This document shows positions 1 through 9,064 of a stretch of DNA of 37,802 nucleotides, in pieces. This DNA comes from Lachnospiraceae bacterium (lineage in GTDB: Bacteria; Bacillota; Clostridia; Lachnospirales; Lachnospiraceae): assembly GCA_024682835.1 (NCBI GenBank), contig JAIKYU010000108.1:1-37802 (forward strand), read 5' to 3'. The number at the start of each line of letters is the position of its first letter. Within the stretch, counting starts at the first letter, position 1. Below the pieces are notes generated by a model. It worked only from the letters and a program-made list of their open reading frames with translations, was not told the origin of the DNA and did no database searches. The position numbers and the translations under genes were made by a program.

Positions 1-1
1 G

Positions 2-1261
2 ATCAGCAGGGATCTGATCCTCAACATCGAGCTGAAAAGCGGAAATGTGTCCGACGATGCGATCCGCAACCAGCTGATTCAGAATCGGTATTATCTTTCG
101 ACGCTCGGCAGCAGCATGTCCTTTTTCACCTACATAAGCGAACAGAACCGGCTGGTGCGCCTTTCCAACAGCGGACGTCTCCTCGGCAGTTCCTTTGAGG
201 AGCTGGCGTCGGTGCTGATCAGACAGGGAGACTGCCTTGAGATTGATATTGAGGAACTTTTCAAGGCGGAAAAATACCTGATCTCACCGGTCACGAATCC
301 CGGACGCTTTCTGAGACACGAATATTTCCTGACCTCTCAGCAGCGCGATATCAAGAAACAGATCCTCAGAAACATTGCGGAGGGCCACATGCTGCAGGGC
401 TTCACGGGCATTCCGGGAACGGGGAAAACGATTCTTTTGTATGACATCGCCATGCAGTTGTCACAGCGGAACCCTGTGTGTGTGCTCCACTTCGGCCCCC
501 ACAGACAGGAGCTTCGGGAACTGGATGAGCGTCTGAAGCGCATCGATTTCTATTATTGCAGCAGGGATACGCTGCCGGAAATCCCCGGTACATACGCGGC
601 CATCTTTGTGGACGAGGGACACGGACTGGGTGCGGATGCGCTCACGGCAATCCGTGAGAAAAGCAGGCAATGGCATGCGCCGATCATCGTCGCCTACGAT
701 AATGTAGATTGCGTTTCAAAGCAGGAACGAATCGGGATCGGTGCTCCGGTGCTCGAAGCGGATGCGGATTTCAGAAGCTTCCGGTTGACGAACCGGATTC
801 GACTCAATCATGAGCTCTCTTCCTTCCTGCGAATCCTCTTCAAAGCATCGGTGATCAACAAACGGGATTACCCCAACGTCAGTGTCACCTTCGGCAATGA
901 TCAGAAGGAAGCCGGCAATCTCATCCTTGGCTATGAACGGGACGGCTATATGTTCATATGGGATCGAAGCCTTCTTTCAGGTCATGACATAACCATGTCT
1001 CCGCTGATGGATGCGGCAAGCAGCACAGAGGCCGGGCTGGTCACAGGCAAGGAATACGACAAAGTCGTCATGATGCTCGATGATACCTTCTACTACGATG
1101 CAAACGGCTTTCTGCGGAATCAGGAGTCCGATACGGCCGGCCCCGTCGGCCGCATCATGAATCTGTTCCACGGTCTCAGCCGCGCGAAGGAACGGATCGC
1201 GCTGGTCATCCTGAAGAACGAAAAGCTGCTGGAACAGATCTACAGGATTCTTCAAAAATAG
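2..1261 (+). CDS. Nuclease-helicase fusion, DUF2075-like P-loop ATPase (5' end missing)
   Basis: The frame is open to the left edge. A GTG at 47 is possible, but translation upstream of it continues as good protein (IELKSGNV), so the gene almost certainly starts outside the window. The first visible segment resembles a PD-(D/E)XK nuclease core: an E-x-K motif (ELKSG, about positions 29-43) followed by a helix with Q (IRNQL) and YYL. Next comes a superfamily 1-type ATPase: Walker A GIPGTGKT (about 406-429), Walker B-like IFVDEGHG (about 602-625), a GKEYDKVV motif (about 1046-1072) resembling helicase motif V, and LSRAKERIALVI near the end resembling motif VI. This matches the DUF2075/schlafen-type nuclease-ATPase group. 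Members often occur in defence islands, but function here is unknown. It is separated from rimP by its own stop and a fresh promoter, so it is not part of the ribosome operon. Confidence 0.75.
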   Translation: MSRDLILNIELKSGNVSDDAIRNQLIQNRYYLSTLGSSMSFFTYISEQNRLVRLSNSGRLLGSSFEELASVLIRQGDCLEIDIEELFKAEKYLISPVTNPGRFLRHEYFLTSQQRDIKKQILRNIAEGHMLQGFTGIPGTGKTILLYDIAMQLSQRNPVCVLHFGPHRQELRELDERLKRIDFYYCSRDTLPEIPGTYAAIFVDEGHGLGADALTAIREKSRQWHAPIIVAYDNVDCVSKQERIGIGAPVLEADADFRSFRLTNRIRLNHELSSFLRILFKASVINKRDYPNVSVTFGNDQKEAGNLILGYERDGYMFIWDRSLLSGHDITMSPLMDAASSTEAGLVTGKEYDKVVMMLDDTFYYDANGFLRNQESDTAGPVGRIMNLFHGLSRAKERIALVILKNEKLLEQIYRILQK

Positions 1262-1277
1262 GTTGAACGGGTTCCTC

Positions 1278-1306
1278 TTGACGCGGGACGCAAAATGTGA
1301 TAAAGT
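1278..1306 (+). promoter_or_regulatory. Sigma-A promoter of the rimP-nusA-infB operon
   Basis: A -35 box TTGACG (1278-1283) and a -10 box TAAAGT (1301-1306) are separated by exactly 17 bases, with an extended -10 TG at 1298-1299. It lies just after the stop of the nuclease-helicase gene and about 70 bases before rimP. Confidence 0.75.
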
Positions 1307-1329
1307 AATGCACGGTAACGTTGGAATGG

Positions 1330-1353
1330 AAGTGGACTTGCGAGTCCACTTTT
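1330..1353 (+). promoter_or_regulatory. Hairpin in the rimP leader (possible attenuator)
   Basis: The arms AAGTGGACT (1330-1338) and AGTCCACTT (1343-1351) form a perfect 9-bp stem with a 4-base loop, followed by only a short T run (1350-1353). It lies between the operon promoter and the rimP ribosome binding site. A compact stem at this place is, as I recall, common before rimP in Firmicutes. Whether it attenuates transcription or only protects the 5' end cannot be told from sequence. Confidence 0.55.
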
Positions 1354-1375
1354 CCTGTTGTTTGGAGCATGTTTT

Positions 1376-1858
1376 TTGAGTATGGCCGGAAAGAAGGAAT
1401 CGACAGCAGAGCGCGCGGAGCGGATTCTTGAGCCGATCGCGCAGGAGAAGGGCGTCACGATTTACGACGTCGAGTATGTCAAGGAGGCGGGGGAGCAGAT
1501 CCTTCGAGCCTACATTGACAAAAAGCCCGGCGGCGTGACCATCGACGACTGTGAGGCCGTCAGCCGCGCCTTTTCCGATGCGCTGGATGAGGAGGATTTC
1601 ATACCGGATGCCTACATGCTGGAGGTGTCGAGCCCGGGACTGGGCAGACAGCTAAAAAAGGACAGACACCTTGCCAGTTCGATCGGCGAAGAGGTGGAGG
1701 TGAAGACCTTTCGCGAGACGGACGGAAGAAAGCTTTTTGTCGGTGAACTTACGTCCTTTGACAAGGAGCGGGTGACGATCCTTGAGGGGGAGCAAAAGGA
1801 GGAGCGATCCTTCGTCCGCAAGGACATCGCAATGATCCGACTGACGATTGATTTTTAA
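1376..1858 (+). CDS. rimP: Ribosome maturation factor RimP
   Basis: RimP is a cytoplasmic factor needed to mature the 30S subunit. The product (about 160 residues) has the family hallmarks: an N-terminal alpha/beta domain (ILEPIAQEKGVTIYDVEYVKE), the conserved EVSSPGLGRQLKK segment, and a C-terminal SH3-like barrel. The start is ambiguous. GGAG at 1364-1367 is 8 bases before a TTG at 1376, the better spacing, but 14 bases before an ATG at 1382 that gives MAGKKES. A TTG at 1358 precedes the binding site and is unlikely. It is the first gene of the operon, with nusA 50 bases downstream, the usual Firmicutes order. Confidence 0.93.
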   Translation: MSMAGKKESTAERAERILEPIAQEKGVTIYDVEYVKEAGEQILRAYIDKKPGGVTIDDCEAVSRAFSDALDEEDFIPDAYMLEVSSPGLGRQLKKDRHLASSIGEEVEVKTFRETDGRKLFVGELTSFDKERVTILEGEQKEERSFVRKDIAMIRLTIDF

Positions 1859-1908
1859 GATGACGCATACAACCTTTATCAGACGAGTGGCAAAACAAAG
1901 GAGGAGCC

Positions 1909-3126
1909 ATGAACAACGAACTGATTGCAGCCCTGGATATGCTGGAAAAGGAGAGACACATCAGCAGGGAGAGCCTGTTTGAAGCGATCGAAAGCTCGCT
2001 GATCTCCGCGTGCAAAAACAACTTCGAGCATGTAGATGCCGTGCATGTGGAAATCGACCGGGAAACCTGTGATATCAAGGTATATTCGGAACAGACGATT
2101 GTCGCCGGCAAGGATGACATCGAGGAGCCGGGACTGCAGATTACGCTGGAAGAGGCGAAAAAGTATGACCCGGCCGCGCAGGTCGGCGGTGTGCTTCACC
2201 GGGATTTCAATTCCAGAGAATTCGGCCGCATTGCTTCCCAGAATGCGAAAAACGTCATTCTCCAGAAGATCCGTGAGGAGGAGCGCGGTGCGATCTACAA
2301 CGAGTTTTCCGCGAGGGAGCATGATATCGTCACGGGTGTCGTGCAGCGCACCTACGGCCGCAACATCACGATCAACCTCGGCCATGCGGATGCGGTTTTG
2401 ACGGAAAACGAACAGGTCAGAAACGAACATCTGCGCCCGCAGGAGCGCATCAAGGTCTACATTCTGGAAGTCAGAAACAACTCCAAGGGACCCCGTATTC
2501 TGGTGTCCCGCACCCATCCGGATCTGGTCCGCCGTCTGTTTGAGCAGGAGGTGACGGAGATCCGCGACGGGGTCGTGGAGATCATGAGCATTGCGCGCGA
2601 GCCCGGAAGCCGCACCAAGATCGCTGTTCGCTCCAACAACGCCAATGTGGACGCGGTCGGCGCCTGTGTCGGTGTCAACGGCAACCGTGTCGGCATGATC
2701 GTCGATGAGTTAAACGGCGAAAAGATCGATATCGTAAACTGGGACGAGAACCCCGGCAATTTCATTCAGAATGCCCTTTCTCCGGCCAAAATCGTCGCGG
2801 TGTTCGCGGATCCCGAGGAGCGCGTTGCCAAGGTGGTCGTGCCGGATTATCAGCTCTCGCTTGCCATCGGCAAGGAGGGACAGAACGCCAGACTGGCGGC
2901 CAAGCTCACAGGCTACAAGATCGACATCAAGAATGAGACACAGGCCAAGGATGCGCCGGGCTTCCGCTATGAGGACTATCTCGATGACGAGATGGATGAC
3001 GGAGAGGGCTACTACGAGGAGTATGAGTACGAAGAGGGCGAATGGCAGGAAGGGGAATATGCCGGAGAGCCCGCAGAAGCGGCAGAGGAAGTGACCGCGG
3101 AAGGAGCCCCGGCGGAGGAGGCGTAA
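1909..3126 (+). CDS. nusA: Transcription termination/antitermination factor NusA
   Basis: NusA binds RNA polymerase and nascent RNA and modulates pausing, termination and antitermination. Visible order: the RNA polymerase-binding N-terminal domain (about 1-125), an S1 domain (about 135-200), then two KH domains. The second KH carries the GxxG loop GKEGQNARLA (residues 321-330). The start is an ATG preceded by an AAGGAGG-type binding site. From about residue 352 there is a roughly 50-residue, strongly acidic, Tyr/Glu-rich tail (EDYLDDEMDD, then YYEEYEYEEGEW) ending in Ala/Glu. The 405-residue length exceeds the core of about 350 because of this tail. The ribosome binding site of the next gene lies inside its 3' end. 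Confidence 0.97.
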   Translation: MNNELIAALDMLEKERHISRESLFEAIESSLISACKNNFEHVDAVHVEIDRETCDIKVYSEQTIVAGKDDIEEPGLQITLEEAKKYDPAAQVGGVLHRDFNSREFGRIASQNAKNVILQKIREEERGAIYNEFSAREHDIVTGVVQRTYGRNITINLGHADAVLTENEQVRNEHLRPQERIKVYILEVRNNSKGPRILVSRTHPDLVRRLFEQEVTEIRDGVVEIMSIAREPGSRTKIAVRSNNANVDAVGACVGVNGNRVGMIVDELNGEKIDIVNWDENPGNFIQNALSPAKIVAVFADPEERVAKVVVPDYQLSLAIGKEGQNARLAAKLTGYKIDIKNETQAKDAPGFRYEDYLDDEMDDGEGYYEEYEYEEGEWQEGEYAGEPAEAAEEVTAEGAPAEEA

Positions 3127-3127
3127 G

Positions 3128-3382
3128 TTGCCCGTCAGAAGCTGTGTGTCCTGCAGGCGCGAGGGGGAAAAGGAGACTTTTCTGCGCGTGGTCCGGTTGC
3201 CGGACGGAGACTTCCGTATCGATGAGACCGGCAGGATGAACGGACGCGGTGCTTACCTGTGCCGTGAGGCGGCGTGCCTTGATAAGGCAGTCAGGAAACA
3301 GATGTTGAACCGCTCATTTCATCAGGCGGTGCCGGGCAGGATTTATGAACAGCTTGAAGAGCATAAAAACGGACAGCAGTGA
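3128..3382 (+). CDS. rnpM: YlxR family RNA-binding protein (RnpM, RNase P modulator)
   Basis: This small basic protein (84 residues) belongs to the YlxR/DUF448 family, whose Bacillus member has been described as a modulator of RNase P. It shows PVRSCVSCRREGEK at the N terminus, with the Cys pair C6/C9, and GRGAYLCREAAC (C45, C50), followed by the LNRSF motif. The start is a TTG directly after the nusA stop (stop, one base, TTG), with GGAGGAGG at the end of nusA as ribosome binding site. Translational coupling to nusA is therefore likely. It overlaps the next gene by 38 bases. Confidence 0.92.
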   Translation: MPVRSCVSCRREGEKETFLRVVRLPDGDFRIDETGRMNGRGAYLCREAACLDKAVRKQMLNRSFHQAVPGRIYEQLEEHKNGQQ

Positions 3383-3686
3383 CCGGGGCGTGTATGGATT
3401 GCTGTCGCTGTGCAAAAAGGCCGGAAAGGTGCGAAGCGGGGAGGTGCCCGTGACGGAGGCCATCACCTCGGGAGAGGCCAGACTTTTGTTGATTGCACAG
3501 GATGCTTCGGAAAATTCAAAAAAGAAAATTCAGGACAGGTGTGAATATCGCGGGATTCCCTGGGTGATCTTCGGCAGCATGGAAGATCTGGGAAGAGCGA
3601 TGGGAGTCAGTGAGAGGGCAGGCGCTGCCGTGACGGATCCGGGATTTGCCCGGGCGATTAAGAAGCGTCTTGCCGCATCGGAGTAG
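3345..3686 (+). CDS. L7Ae/L30e-family K-turn RNA-binding protein YlxQ
   Basis: A small L7Ae-type protein of 113 residues. YlxQ-type proteins bind K-turns in RNA and sit between ylxR and infB in most Firmicutes, as here. Family features are GLLSLCKKAGKVRSGE at the N terminus, ARLLLIAQDASENSKKKI in the middle, and VSERAGAAVTDPGFARAI near the end. The ATG at 3345 is inside the end of the preceding gene in another frame, with GGCAGGA just upstream. The overlap of 38 bases points to coupled translation. Confidence 0.9.
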   Translation: MNSLKSIKTDSSDRGVYGLLSLCKKAGKVRSGEVPVTEAITSGEARLLLIAQDASENSKKKIQDRCEYRGIPWVIFGSMEDLGRAMGVSERAGAAVTDPGFARAIKKRLAASE

Positions 3687-3696
3687 GAGGTGCCGT

Positions 3697-6687
3697 ATGG
3701 GAAAAATCAAGATTTCTGAGCTTGCAGAGGAACTGGGTGTAGACGGACTCGAAATTCTGCACTTTCTGAAGGAGCAGGGGATCAAGGCAGCCAGACAATC
3801 CAGCTCCGTTGAGGACGATGCTGCAGGACTGGCCCGCAGTCGTTTTGGCGGGAAATCTGCTCCCCAAAAGGACGCAAAAGAACCTGCGGTAAAGGGAAAA
3901 GAGGAAGCGCCGAAGGAGAAAAAAGCGGAAGCGCCCGCTGCGCAGAAGCCGGCAGCCAAATCTGCCGCTGAGGAGCCGGAGAGCAAGCCCGCGGCAGCCA
4001 AACCCGCCGCAGAAAAGCCCCAGCCCGCACAGCCTGCCGCGAATAAACCCGCGGGAGACAGACCGGCCGCACCGAAAGCGGGGGCTGCTCCGGATGGAGG
4101 CGCTGCGCCCGTTAAGAAAAAGAAGCATATCATCTTTGTCACCAATCAGGGCAATTCCCGTATGGGCGGCACGGGCTCTTATAATTCGGATACGACAAGA
4201 GGCGCAAGACCGGGACAGCGTCCGCGAACCGGTTATGCCGGAACCCCTGTGCGCCCGTTGATCAAGCCGCACACTGCGCCTTCGCAGCCGGAGAATTACA
4301 CCCGGGAGGTCGCCAGAATCGAGCCGGTCAAGCCCGCTCCCGCTCCGGAACCCAAGCCGGCAGAGGAGGTGACGCAGGCGGCACCTGTGCCACAGGCGCC
4401 CGCAGCGGAGACCGCACCCAAGGCTCCGGTAACTCCTCCTGTGGAGACACCGCAGGAAAAGCCGGTCGAAACCAGACCGGTGGTCAAGCCTGCACCCCGC
4501 CCGGCAGAGGGAAGCCGTCCTGCCGGTGCGCCTCAGAAAACCGGACAGGGACAGCGCCCTGCATACGGCCAGAACGGAGCCGGACGTCCGGGTCAGGGCG
4601 GCGGAAGAATGGGCCAGCAGCGTCCCGGCTATGGATCTCCTTCCGGCAGACCCGGAGGATTCCCGGCAGGCAGAGGACAGGGCAGACCGGCCGGCCCCGG
4701 ACAGGGAGCCGGCGGAAACCGTTTCGGTGCGGGTGCTTCCGGCGCCGCAGCGCCGTTGCCTGGAGGCCGCGGACAGGGCAAACGGCAGAAGGGCAAGGAA
4801 AAGGATAAGGATAAGCGCAAGGACATTCAGCTTGAGAATGAGGAAAATATGTCCCGGGCCAAGCGGGCCGGACGTTTCATCAAGCCGGAGGTTAAGCCGG
4901 AGGAGCCGGAGGAGCAGATCAAGGTCATCACGATCCCCGAGACGCTCACGATCAAGGATCTGGCGCAGGCGATGAGAATGCAGCCCTCCGCCATCATTAA
5001 AAAGCTGTTCCTGTCAGGAAAGGTGATGACGGTCAATTCGGAGCTTACCTATGAGGAAGCGGAAAATATCGCCATCGAATATGATATTATCTGCGAGAAG
5101 GAAGAGCAGGTGGATCTCATTGAAGAGCTGCTCAAGGAGGAGGAAGATGCGCCGGAGACGATGAAGAAGCGTCCCCCGGTTGTCTGTGTCATGGGTCACG
5201 TCGACCATGGCAAGACCTCACTCCTGGATGCCATCCGCAAAACCAACGTGACGGACCGCGAAGCGGGCGGTATCACGCAGGCGATCGGTGCGTACACGGT
5301 GTCGGTCAAGGGACAGAAGATCACCTTCCTTGATACGCCCGGACATGAAGCGTTCACGGCAATGCGTATGCGCGGCGCCAAATCCACGGATATCGCGGTG
5401 CTGGTCGTCGCAGCGGATGACGGCGTGATGCCGCAGACGGTGGAGGCAATCAATCACGCCAAGGCGGCGGAGGTGGAAATGATCGTCGCCGTCAACAAGA
5501 TCGATAAACCCAATGCCAATATTGACCGTGTGAAGCAGGAGATGACGGAGTACGGGCTGATCGCGACCGACTGGGGCGGGCAGACGGAATTCGTTCCGGT
5601 TTCCGCCAAGACCGGTGAGGGTCTGGAGAATCTGCTGGAGACCATCATCCTGACCTCGGATATTCTCGAGCTGAAGGCCAATCCGGATCGTGTGGCGCGC
5701 GGTATCGTGCTGGAAGCACAGTTGGATAAGGGACGCGGTCCCGTAGCGACCGTGCTGGTTCAAAAGGGCACGCTTCATGTGGGCGATTTCATTTCCGCGG
5801 GTGCCTGCTCCGGTAGGGTCCGCGCCATGATCGATGACAAGGGACGCCGTGTGCGTGAGGCGAGGCCGTCGGAACCGGTGGAGATTCTGGGTCTGTCGGA
5901 TGTGCCGGATGCCGGTGAGGTGTTCCTCGGACATGACAGTGACAAGGAAGCCAAGCAGTACGCGGACACCTATCTGAAGCAGCACAAGAAGGAACTGATC
6001 GACGAGACCAGGGGCAACCGGATGTCGCTTGACAATCTGTTCTCCAGGATCGAGGAGGGCAAGCTCAAGGAACTCGAGCTCATTATCAAGGCGGACGTGC
6101 AGGGCTCTGTGGAAGCATTAAAGCAGAGTCTGGAAAAGCTTTCGAACGACGAGGTGGTCGTCAAGATCATCCATTCGGGCGTCGGCGCGATCACCGAATC
6201 CGATGTCTCGCTGGCCATGGCCAGTAACGCGATTATCATCGGGTTTGACGTGCGGCCGGACAATATCGCCAAGTCCATTGCGGAACGGGAGGGTGTGGAG
6301 ATCAAGCTTTACAAGGTCATCTACCAGGCCATCGACGATGTGGAAGCGGCAATGAAGGGCATGCTCGCACCCGTTTATGAGGAAAAAATCATCGGCCACG
6401 CGGAGGTGCGCCAGATCTTCAAGGCATCTTCGGTCGGTAATATTGCGGGCTCCTACATTCTGGACGGCATCGTGCAGAGGGGCTGCAAGGTGCGTGTCAG
6501 ACGCGGCGACGAGCAGATCTTTGAAGGAGATCTGTCAAGTCTCAAGCGCTTCAAGGATGATGTGAAGGAAGTGCGCGAGGGCTATGAATGCGGTCTGGTG
6601 TTTGGCGGCTTTGATGCCATGAATGTCGGAGACGTTGTGGAAGCCTATGTGATGGTGGAAATCCCACGGGAAAAGATTGAGAAATGA
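3697..6687 (+). CDS. infB: Translation initiation factor IF-2
   Basis: IF-2 is the GTPase that brings initiator tRNA to the 30S subunit and promotes subunit joining. The start is ATG at 3697, with TAGGAGGT 5 bases upstream. The 996-residue product has an N-terminal IF2N domain ([15 protein letters not shown]), then a very long Ala/Pro/Lys-rich and later Gly/Arg/Gln-rich linker (about residues 45-385), a second IF2N domain (about 415-465), and the G domain. The G motifs are GHVDHGKTS (500-508), DTPGH (546-550) and NKID (600-603). Domains II-IV follow to the C terminus. The linker is unusually long and glycine/arginine-rich ([16 protein letters not shown]). The stop overlaps the rbfA start by four bases (ATGA). 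Confidence 0.98.
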   Translation: MGKIKISELAEELGVDGLEILHFLKEQGIKAARQSSSVEDDAAGLARSRFGGKSAPQKDAKEPAVKGKEEAPKEKKAEAPAAQKPAAKSAAEEPESKPAAAKPAAEKPQPAQPAANKPAGDRPAAPKAGAAPDGGAAPVKKKKHIIFVTNQGNSRMGGTGSYNSDTTRGARPGQRPRTGYAGTPVRPLIKPHTAPSQPENYTREVARIEPVKPAPAPEPKPAEEVTQAAPVPQAPAAETAPKAPVTPPVETPQEKPVETRPVVKPAPRPAEGSRPAGAPQKTGQGQRPAYGQNGAGRPGQGGGRMGQQRPGYGSPSGRPGGFPAGRGQGRPAGPGQGAGGNRFGAGASGAAAPLPGGRGQGKRQKGKEKDKDKRKDIQLENEENMSRAKRAGRFIKPEVKPEEPEEQIKVITIPETLTIKDLAQAMRMQPSAIIKKLFLSGKVMTVNSELTYEEAENIAIEYDIICEKEEQVDLIEELLKEEEDAPETMKKRPPVVCVMGHVDHGKTSLLDAIRKTNVTDREAGGITQAIGAYTVSVKGQKITFLDTPGHEAFTAMRMRGAKSTDIAVLVVAADDGVMPQTVEAINHAKAAEVEMIVAVNKIDKPNANIDRVKQEMTEYGLIATDWGGQTEFVPVSAKTGEGLENLLETIILTSDILELKANPDRVARGIVLEAQLDKGRGPVATVLVQKGTLHVGDFISAGACSGRVRAMIDDKGRRVREARPSEPVEILGLSDVPDAGEVFLGHDSDKEAKQYADTYLKQHKKELIDETRGNRMSLDNLFSRIEEGKLKELELIIKADVQGSVEALKQSLEKLSNDEVVVKIIHSGVGAITESDVSLAMASNAIIIGFDVRPDNIAKSIAEREGVEIKLYKVIYQAIDDVEAAMKGMLAPVYEEKIIGHAEVRQIFKASSVGNIAGSYILDGIVQRGCKVRVRRGDEQIFEGDLSSLKRFKDDVKEVREGYECGLVFGGFDAMNVGDVVEAYVMVEIPREKIEK

Positions 6688-7076
6688 GAAAGAACAGTAT
6701 CAAGAATAACAGGGTTAACGGGGAAGTGCAGCGCGTCGTCGCACAGGCGATCCGTGATTCCAAGGACCCCCGGATCTCTCCGATGACCACGGTGATGGAG
6801 ACGCAGGTCGCACCCGATTTAAAGACGTGCAAGGTGTGGGTCTCCGTTATGGGCGGTGAGGAAGAGCGCGAGGAGACACTGCGCGGTCTGAAAAGTGCTG
6901 CGGGCTATATCCGGTCGACGCTTGCCAGGGAAATCAATCTGCGCTACACGCCGGAATTGCATTTCTATATCGACAGTACCGTCGAATACGCGATAGAGAT
7001 CGGCAGGCGTATCGATGAGGTGGCGGCACAGGATCGGGCCGCACGGGCAGCGCGCGGAGAGACGGATGAGATTTAG
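6684..7076 (+). CDS. rbfA: 30S ribosome-binding factor RbfA
   Basis: RbfA is a KH-fold assembly factor that binds the 30S subunit near the 5' helix of 16S rRNA. The 130-residue product shows RVNGEVQRVVAQAIRD, the DPRISPMTTV segment, and ELHFYIDSTVEYAIEIGRRI near the end, all typical. It starts within the infB stop (ATGA overlap at 6684-6687), so its translation is coupled to infB. Confidence 0.96.
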   Translation: MRKNSIKNNRVNGEVQRVVAQAIRDSKDPRISPMTTVMETQVAPDLKTCKVWVSVMGGEEEREETLRGLKSAAGYIRSTLAREINLRYTPELHFYIDSTVEYAIEIGRRIDEVAAQDRAARAARGETDEI

Positions 7077-7096
7077 ACTCAGACAGAGGATTGAGA

Positions 7097-8068
7097 ATGG
7101 CCTTTACAAAGATAGATGATCTGATAGACAGCAAGAAGATCCGGACAATCGGAATTGCCGGTCATATCCGGCCCGATGCGGACTGTATCTGCTCGTCGCT
7201 GGCCCTCTGGCAGTACCTGACCAAGTGCTGGCCGCAGGTTCGTACGGATGTTTTTCTGGAGGAGATCCCTTCGATCTACAGCTTTATCAAGGGAAGCGAC
7301 CAGGTCCACACGGACTATGTGACGGATGTTGCGGAATATGATCTTTTCATTGCGGTGGATACCGACAAGAGCCGCACCGGAAGGGCGGAAGCGCTTTTTG
7401 ACGCGGCCCGGTTCACCGTCAATATCGATCACCATGTGAGCAATCACGGAACGGGAGACGAAAACTACCTGGATGCGGACGCGAGCAGCTGCAGCGAGCT
7501 CATCTACGAGCTGATCGAGCACGAACACATTGACAGGGGGATCGCGGAGACCCTGTACTGCGGAATCATAGGGGATACCGGTGTGTTTAAGTACAATTGC
7601 ACATCCCCGAAGACAATGCGGATCGGCGCGGATCTGATCTCCTACGGTTTTGACTTCAACGATCTGATCGACCGGACCTTTTACCGCAAGACCTATGTGC
7701 AGAATCAGCTGCTGGGCCGCGTGCTGATGGAGTCCACTCTGTTTCTGGGCGGGAAGTGCATTCTCGGAATGGTAAGCAGAAAAACGATGGAGTTTTACCA
7801 TGCCACGACCAGTGATCTGGAGGGCATCGTCAGCCAGCTCATGCTGACATCCGGGGTGGTGTGCGCGATTTTCCTGCACGAGACGGGCAGCCTGGAGTAT
7901 AAGGCGTCCCTCAGGTCAAACGGCATGGTGGATGTTTCCAAAATCGCCGAGATCTTCGGGGGCGGCGGTCATGTGCGGGCAGCCGGCTGCACCATGAACG
8001 GAACCAGTCACGACTGCATCAACAATCTGTCCAAGTATATCGCCGAACAGATCCATGGTATCGGCTGA
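7097..8068 (+). CDS. nrnA: DHH-family oligoribonuclease / pAp phosphatase NrnA
   Basis: NrnA proteins degrade 2-5 nt RNA and dephosphorylate pAp with manganese in the cytoplasm. The product (323 residues) has the DHH phosphoesterase domain. The first metal motif GHIRPDAD is at residues 22-29 and the DHH motif NIDHHVSN starts at residue 109. The C terminus carries a DHHA1 domain with the substrate loop GGGGHVRAAGCTM. ATG 7097 is chosen over an in-frame TTG at 7091 because AGAGGA is 6 bases upstream of the ATG. It sits between rbfA and truB, the usual Firmicutes location. Confidence 0.94.
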   Translation: MAFTKIDDLIDSKKIRTIGIAGHIRPDADCICSSLALWQYLTKCWPQVRTDVFLEEIPSIYSFIKGSDQVHTDYVTDVAEYDLFIAVDTDKSRTGRAEALFDAARFTVNIDHHVSNHGTGDENYLDADASSCSELIYELIEHEHIDRGIAETLYCGIIGDTGVFKYNCTSPKTMRIGADLISYGFDFNDLIDRTFYRKTYVQNQLLGRVLMESTLFLGGKCILGMVSRKTMEFYHATTSDLEGIVSQLMLTSGVVCAIFLHETGSLEYKASLRSNGMVDVSKIAEIFGGGGHVRAAGCTMNGTSHDCINNLSKYIAEQIHGIG

Positions 8069-8080
8069 CGGGAACGCGGC

Positions 8081-9064
8081 GTGAGCAACGTCTGGAACGG
8101 ACTGCTGTGCGTCAACAAGGAGGCCGGATACACCTCCAATGACGTCGTGGCAAAGCTGAGAGGAATACTGAAACAGAGAAAGATCGGCCACACGGGGACA
8201 CTGGATCCCGGTGCGGTCGGTCTTCTTGTTGTATGTCTGGGCAGCGCCACGCGTGTGGTGGATCTCCTCACGGAGCACAGCAAGGAATATCTTGCGGTCG
8301 TGCAGCTGGGTGTCACCACCGACACGCAGGACATGACGGGAGAGGTGCTGGAACGCCGTGACTGCGGGGATGTCACTCATGAGCGGCTTGTGGAGGCCCT
8401 GCAGGCTTTTAAGGGGGGATATGATCAGGTGCCGCCGATGTATTCCGCCGTCAAGGTGCACGGAAGGCGCCTCTATCAGCTGGCAAGAGAAGGAAAAACG
8501 GTTGAGCGCAAGCCGCGGCGGGTGGAGATCGAAACGATTTCCATCGCGGATGACCATCTGCTTTTAACCGATCATCTTTTTACGATGGATGTCAAATGCT
8601 CCAAAGGGACCTATATCCGAACGCTCACGCATGACATCGGAGAGAGGCTCGGGTGCGGTGCGGCCATGGGACTGCTCATCCGCACGGCGGTAGGAAGCTT
8701 CCATGTGGACGGGGCACTGACCCTGTCGCAGATTGAGACCTGTCGGGACGACGGGACGCTTGCGGATCACATTCTCCCTGTGGAGGAGCTCTTCCGGGAT
8801 CTGGATCGGATTGAGGTGGAGCCGGCCTTTCGCAGACAGATGGAAAACGGAAACCCCTTCGGTACGGATCGTATCGCGGGCGAACCGCTGCCGGACAAAG
8901 AGGACGGTACGGCAGATGAGGATGGCTTCAGGGACGGGGAGCGCGTCCGTGCATACTGCGACGGGGAATGGTTCGGAATCTATCGGTACAGCGCCGCCAT
9001 GAAACGGTTTGTTGTGGAAAAGTTCTTTTATGAAAATCATTGCGGATCTGACGGAATTTCATGA
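8081..9064 (+). CDS. truB: tRNA pseudouridine-55 synthase TruB
   Basis: TruB makes pseudouridine 55 in the T-loop of tRNAs. The catalytic motif GHTGTLDPGAVG is present, with the catalytic Asp at residue 42. The KEYLAVVQLGVTTDTQD and CSKGTYIRTLTHDIG blocks are also typical. The start is a GTG at 8081 with only a weak GGGA upstream, 12 bases after the nrnA stop. The C-terminal part (after about residue 250) is acidic and less conserved. The 3' end overlaps ribF by 35 bases. Confidence 0.96.
   Translation: MSNVWNGLLCVNKEAGYTSNDVVAKLRGILKQRKIGHTGTLDPGAVGLLVVCLGSATRVVDLLTEHSKEYLAVVQLGVTTDTQDMTGEVLERRDCGDVTHERLVEALQAFKGGYDQVPPMYSAVKVHGRRLYQLAREGKTVERKPRRVEIETISIADDHLLLTDHLFTMDVKCSKGTYIRTLTHDIGERLGCGAAMGLLIRTAVGSFHVDGALTLSQIETCRDDGTLADHILPVEELFRDLDRIEVEPAFRRQMENGNPFGTDRIAGEPLPDKEDGTADEDGFRDGERVRAYCDGEWFGIYRYSAAMKRFVVEKFFYENHCGSDGIS

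Noticed and set aside
3516..4272. Minus-strand frames of over 200 codons opposite the infB linker
   Set aside because: They arise from the Ala/Pro codon bias of the linker and have low-complexity translations.
5218..5985. Minus-strand frame of 255 codons inside infB
   Set aside because: Covered by the highly conserved IF-2 G domain; composition is typical of an antisense shadow.
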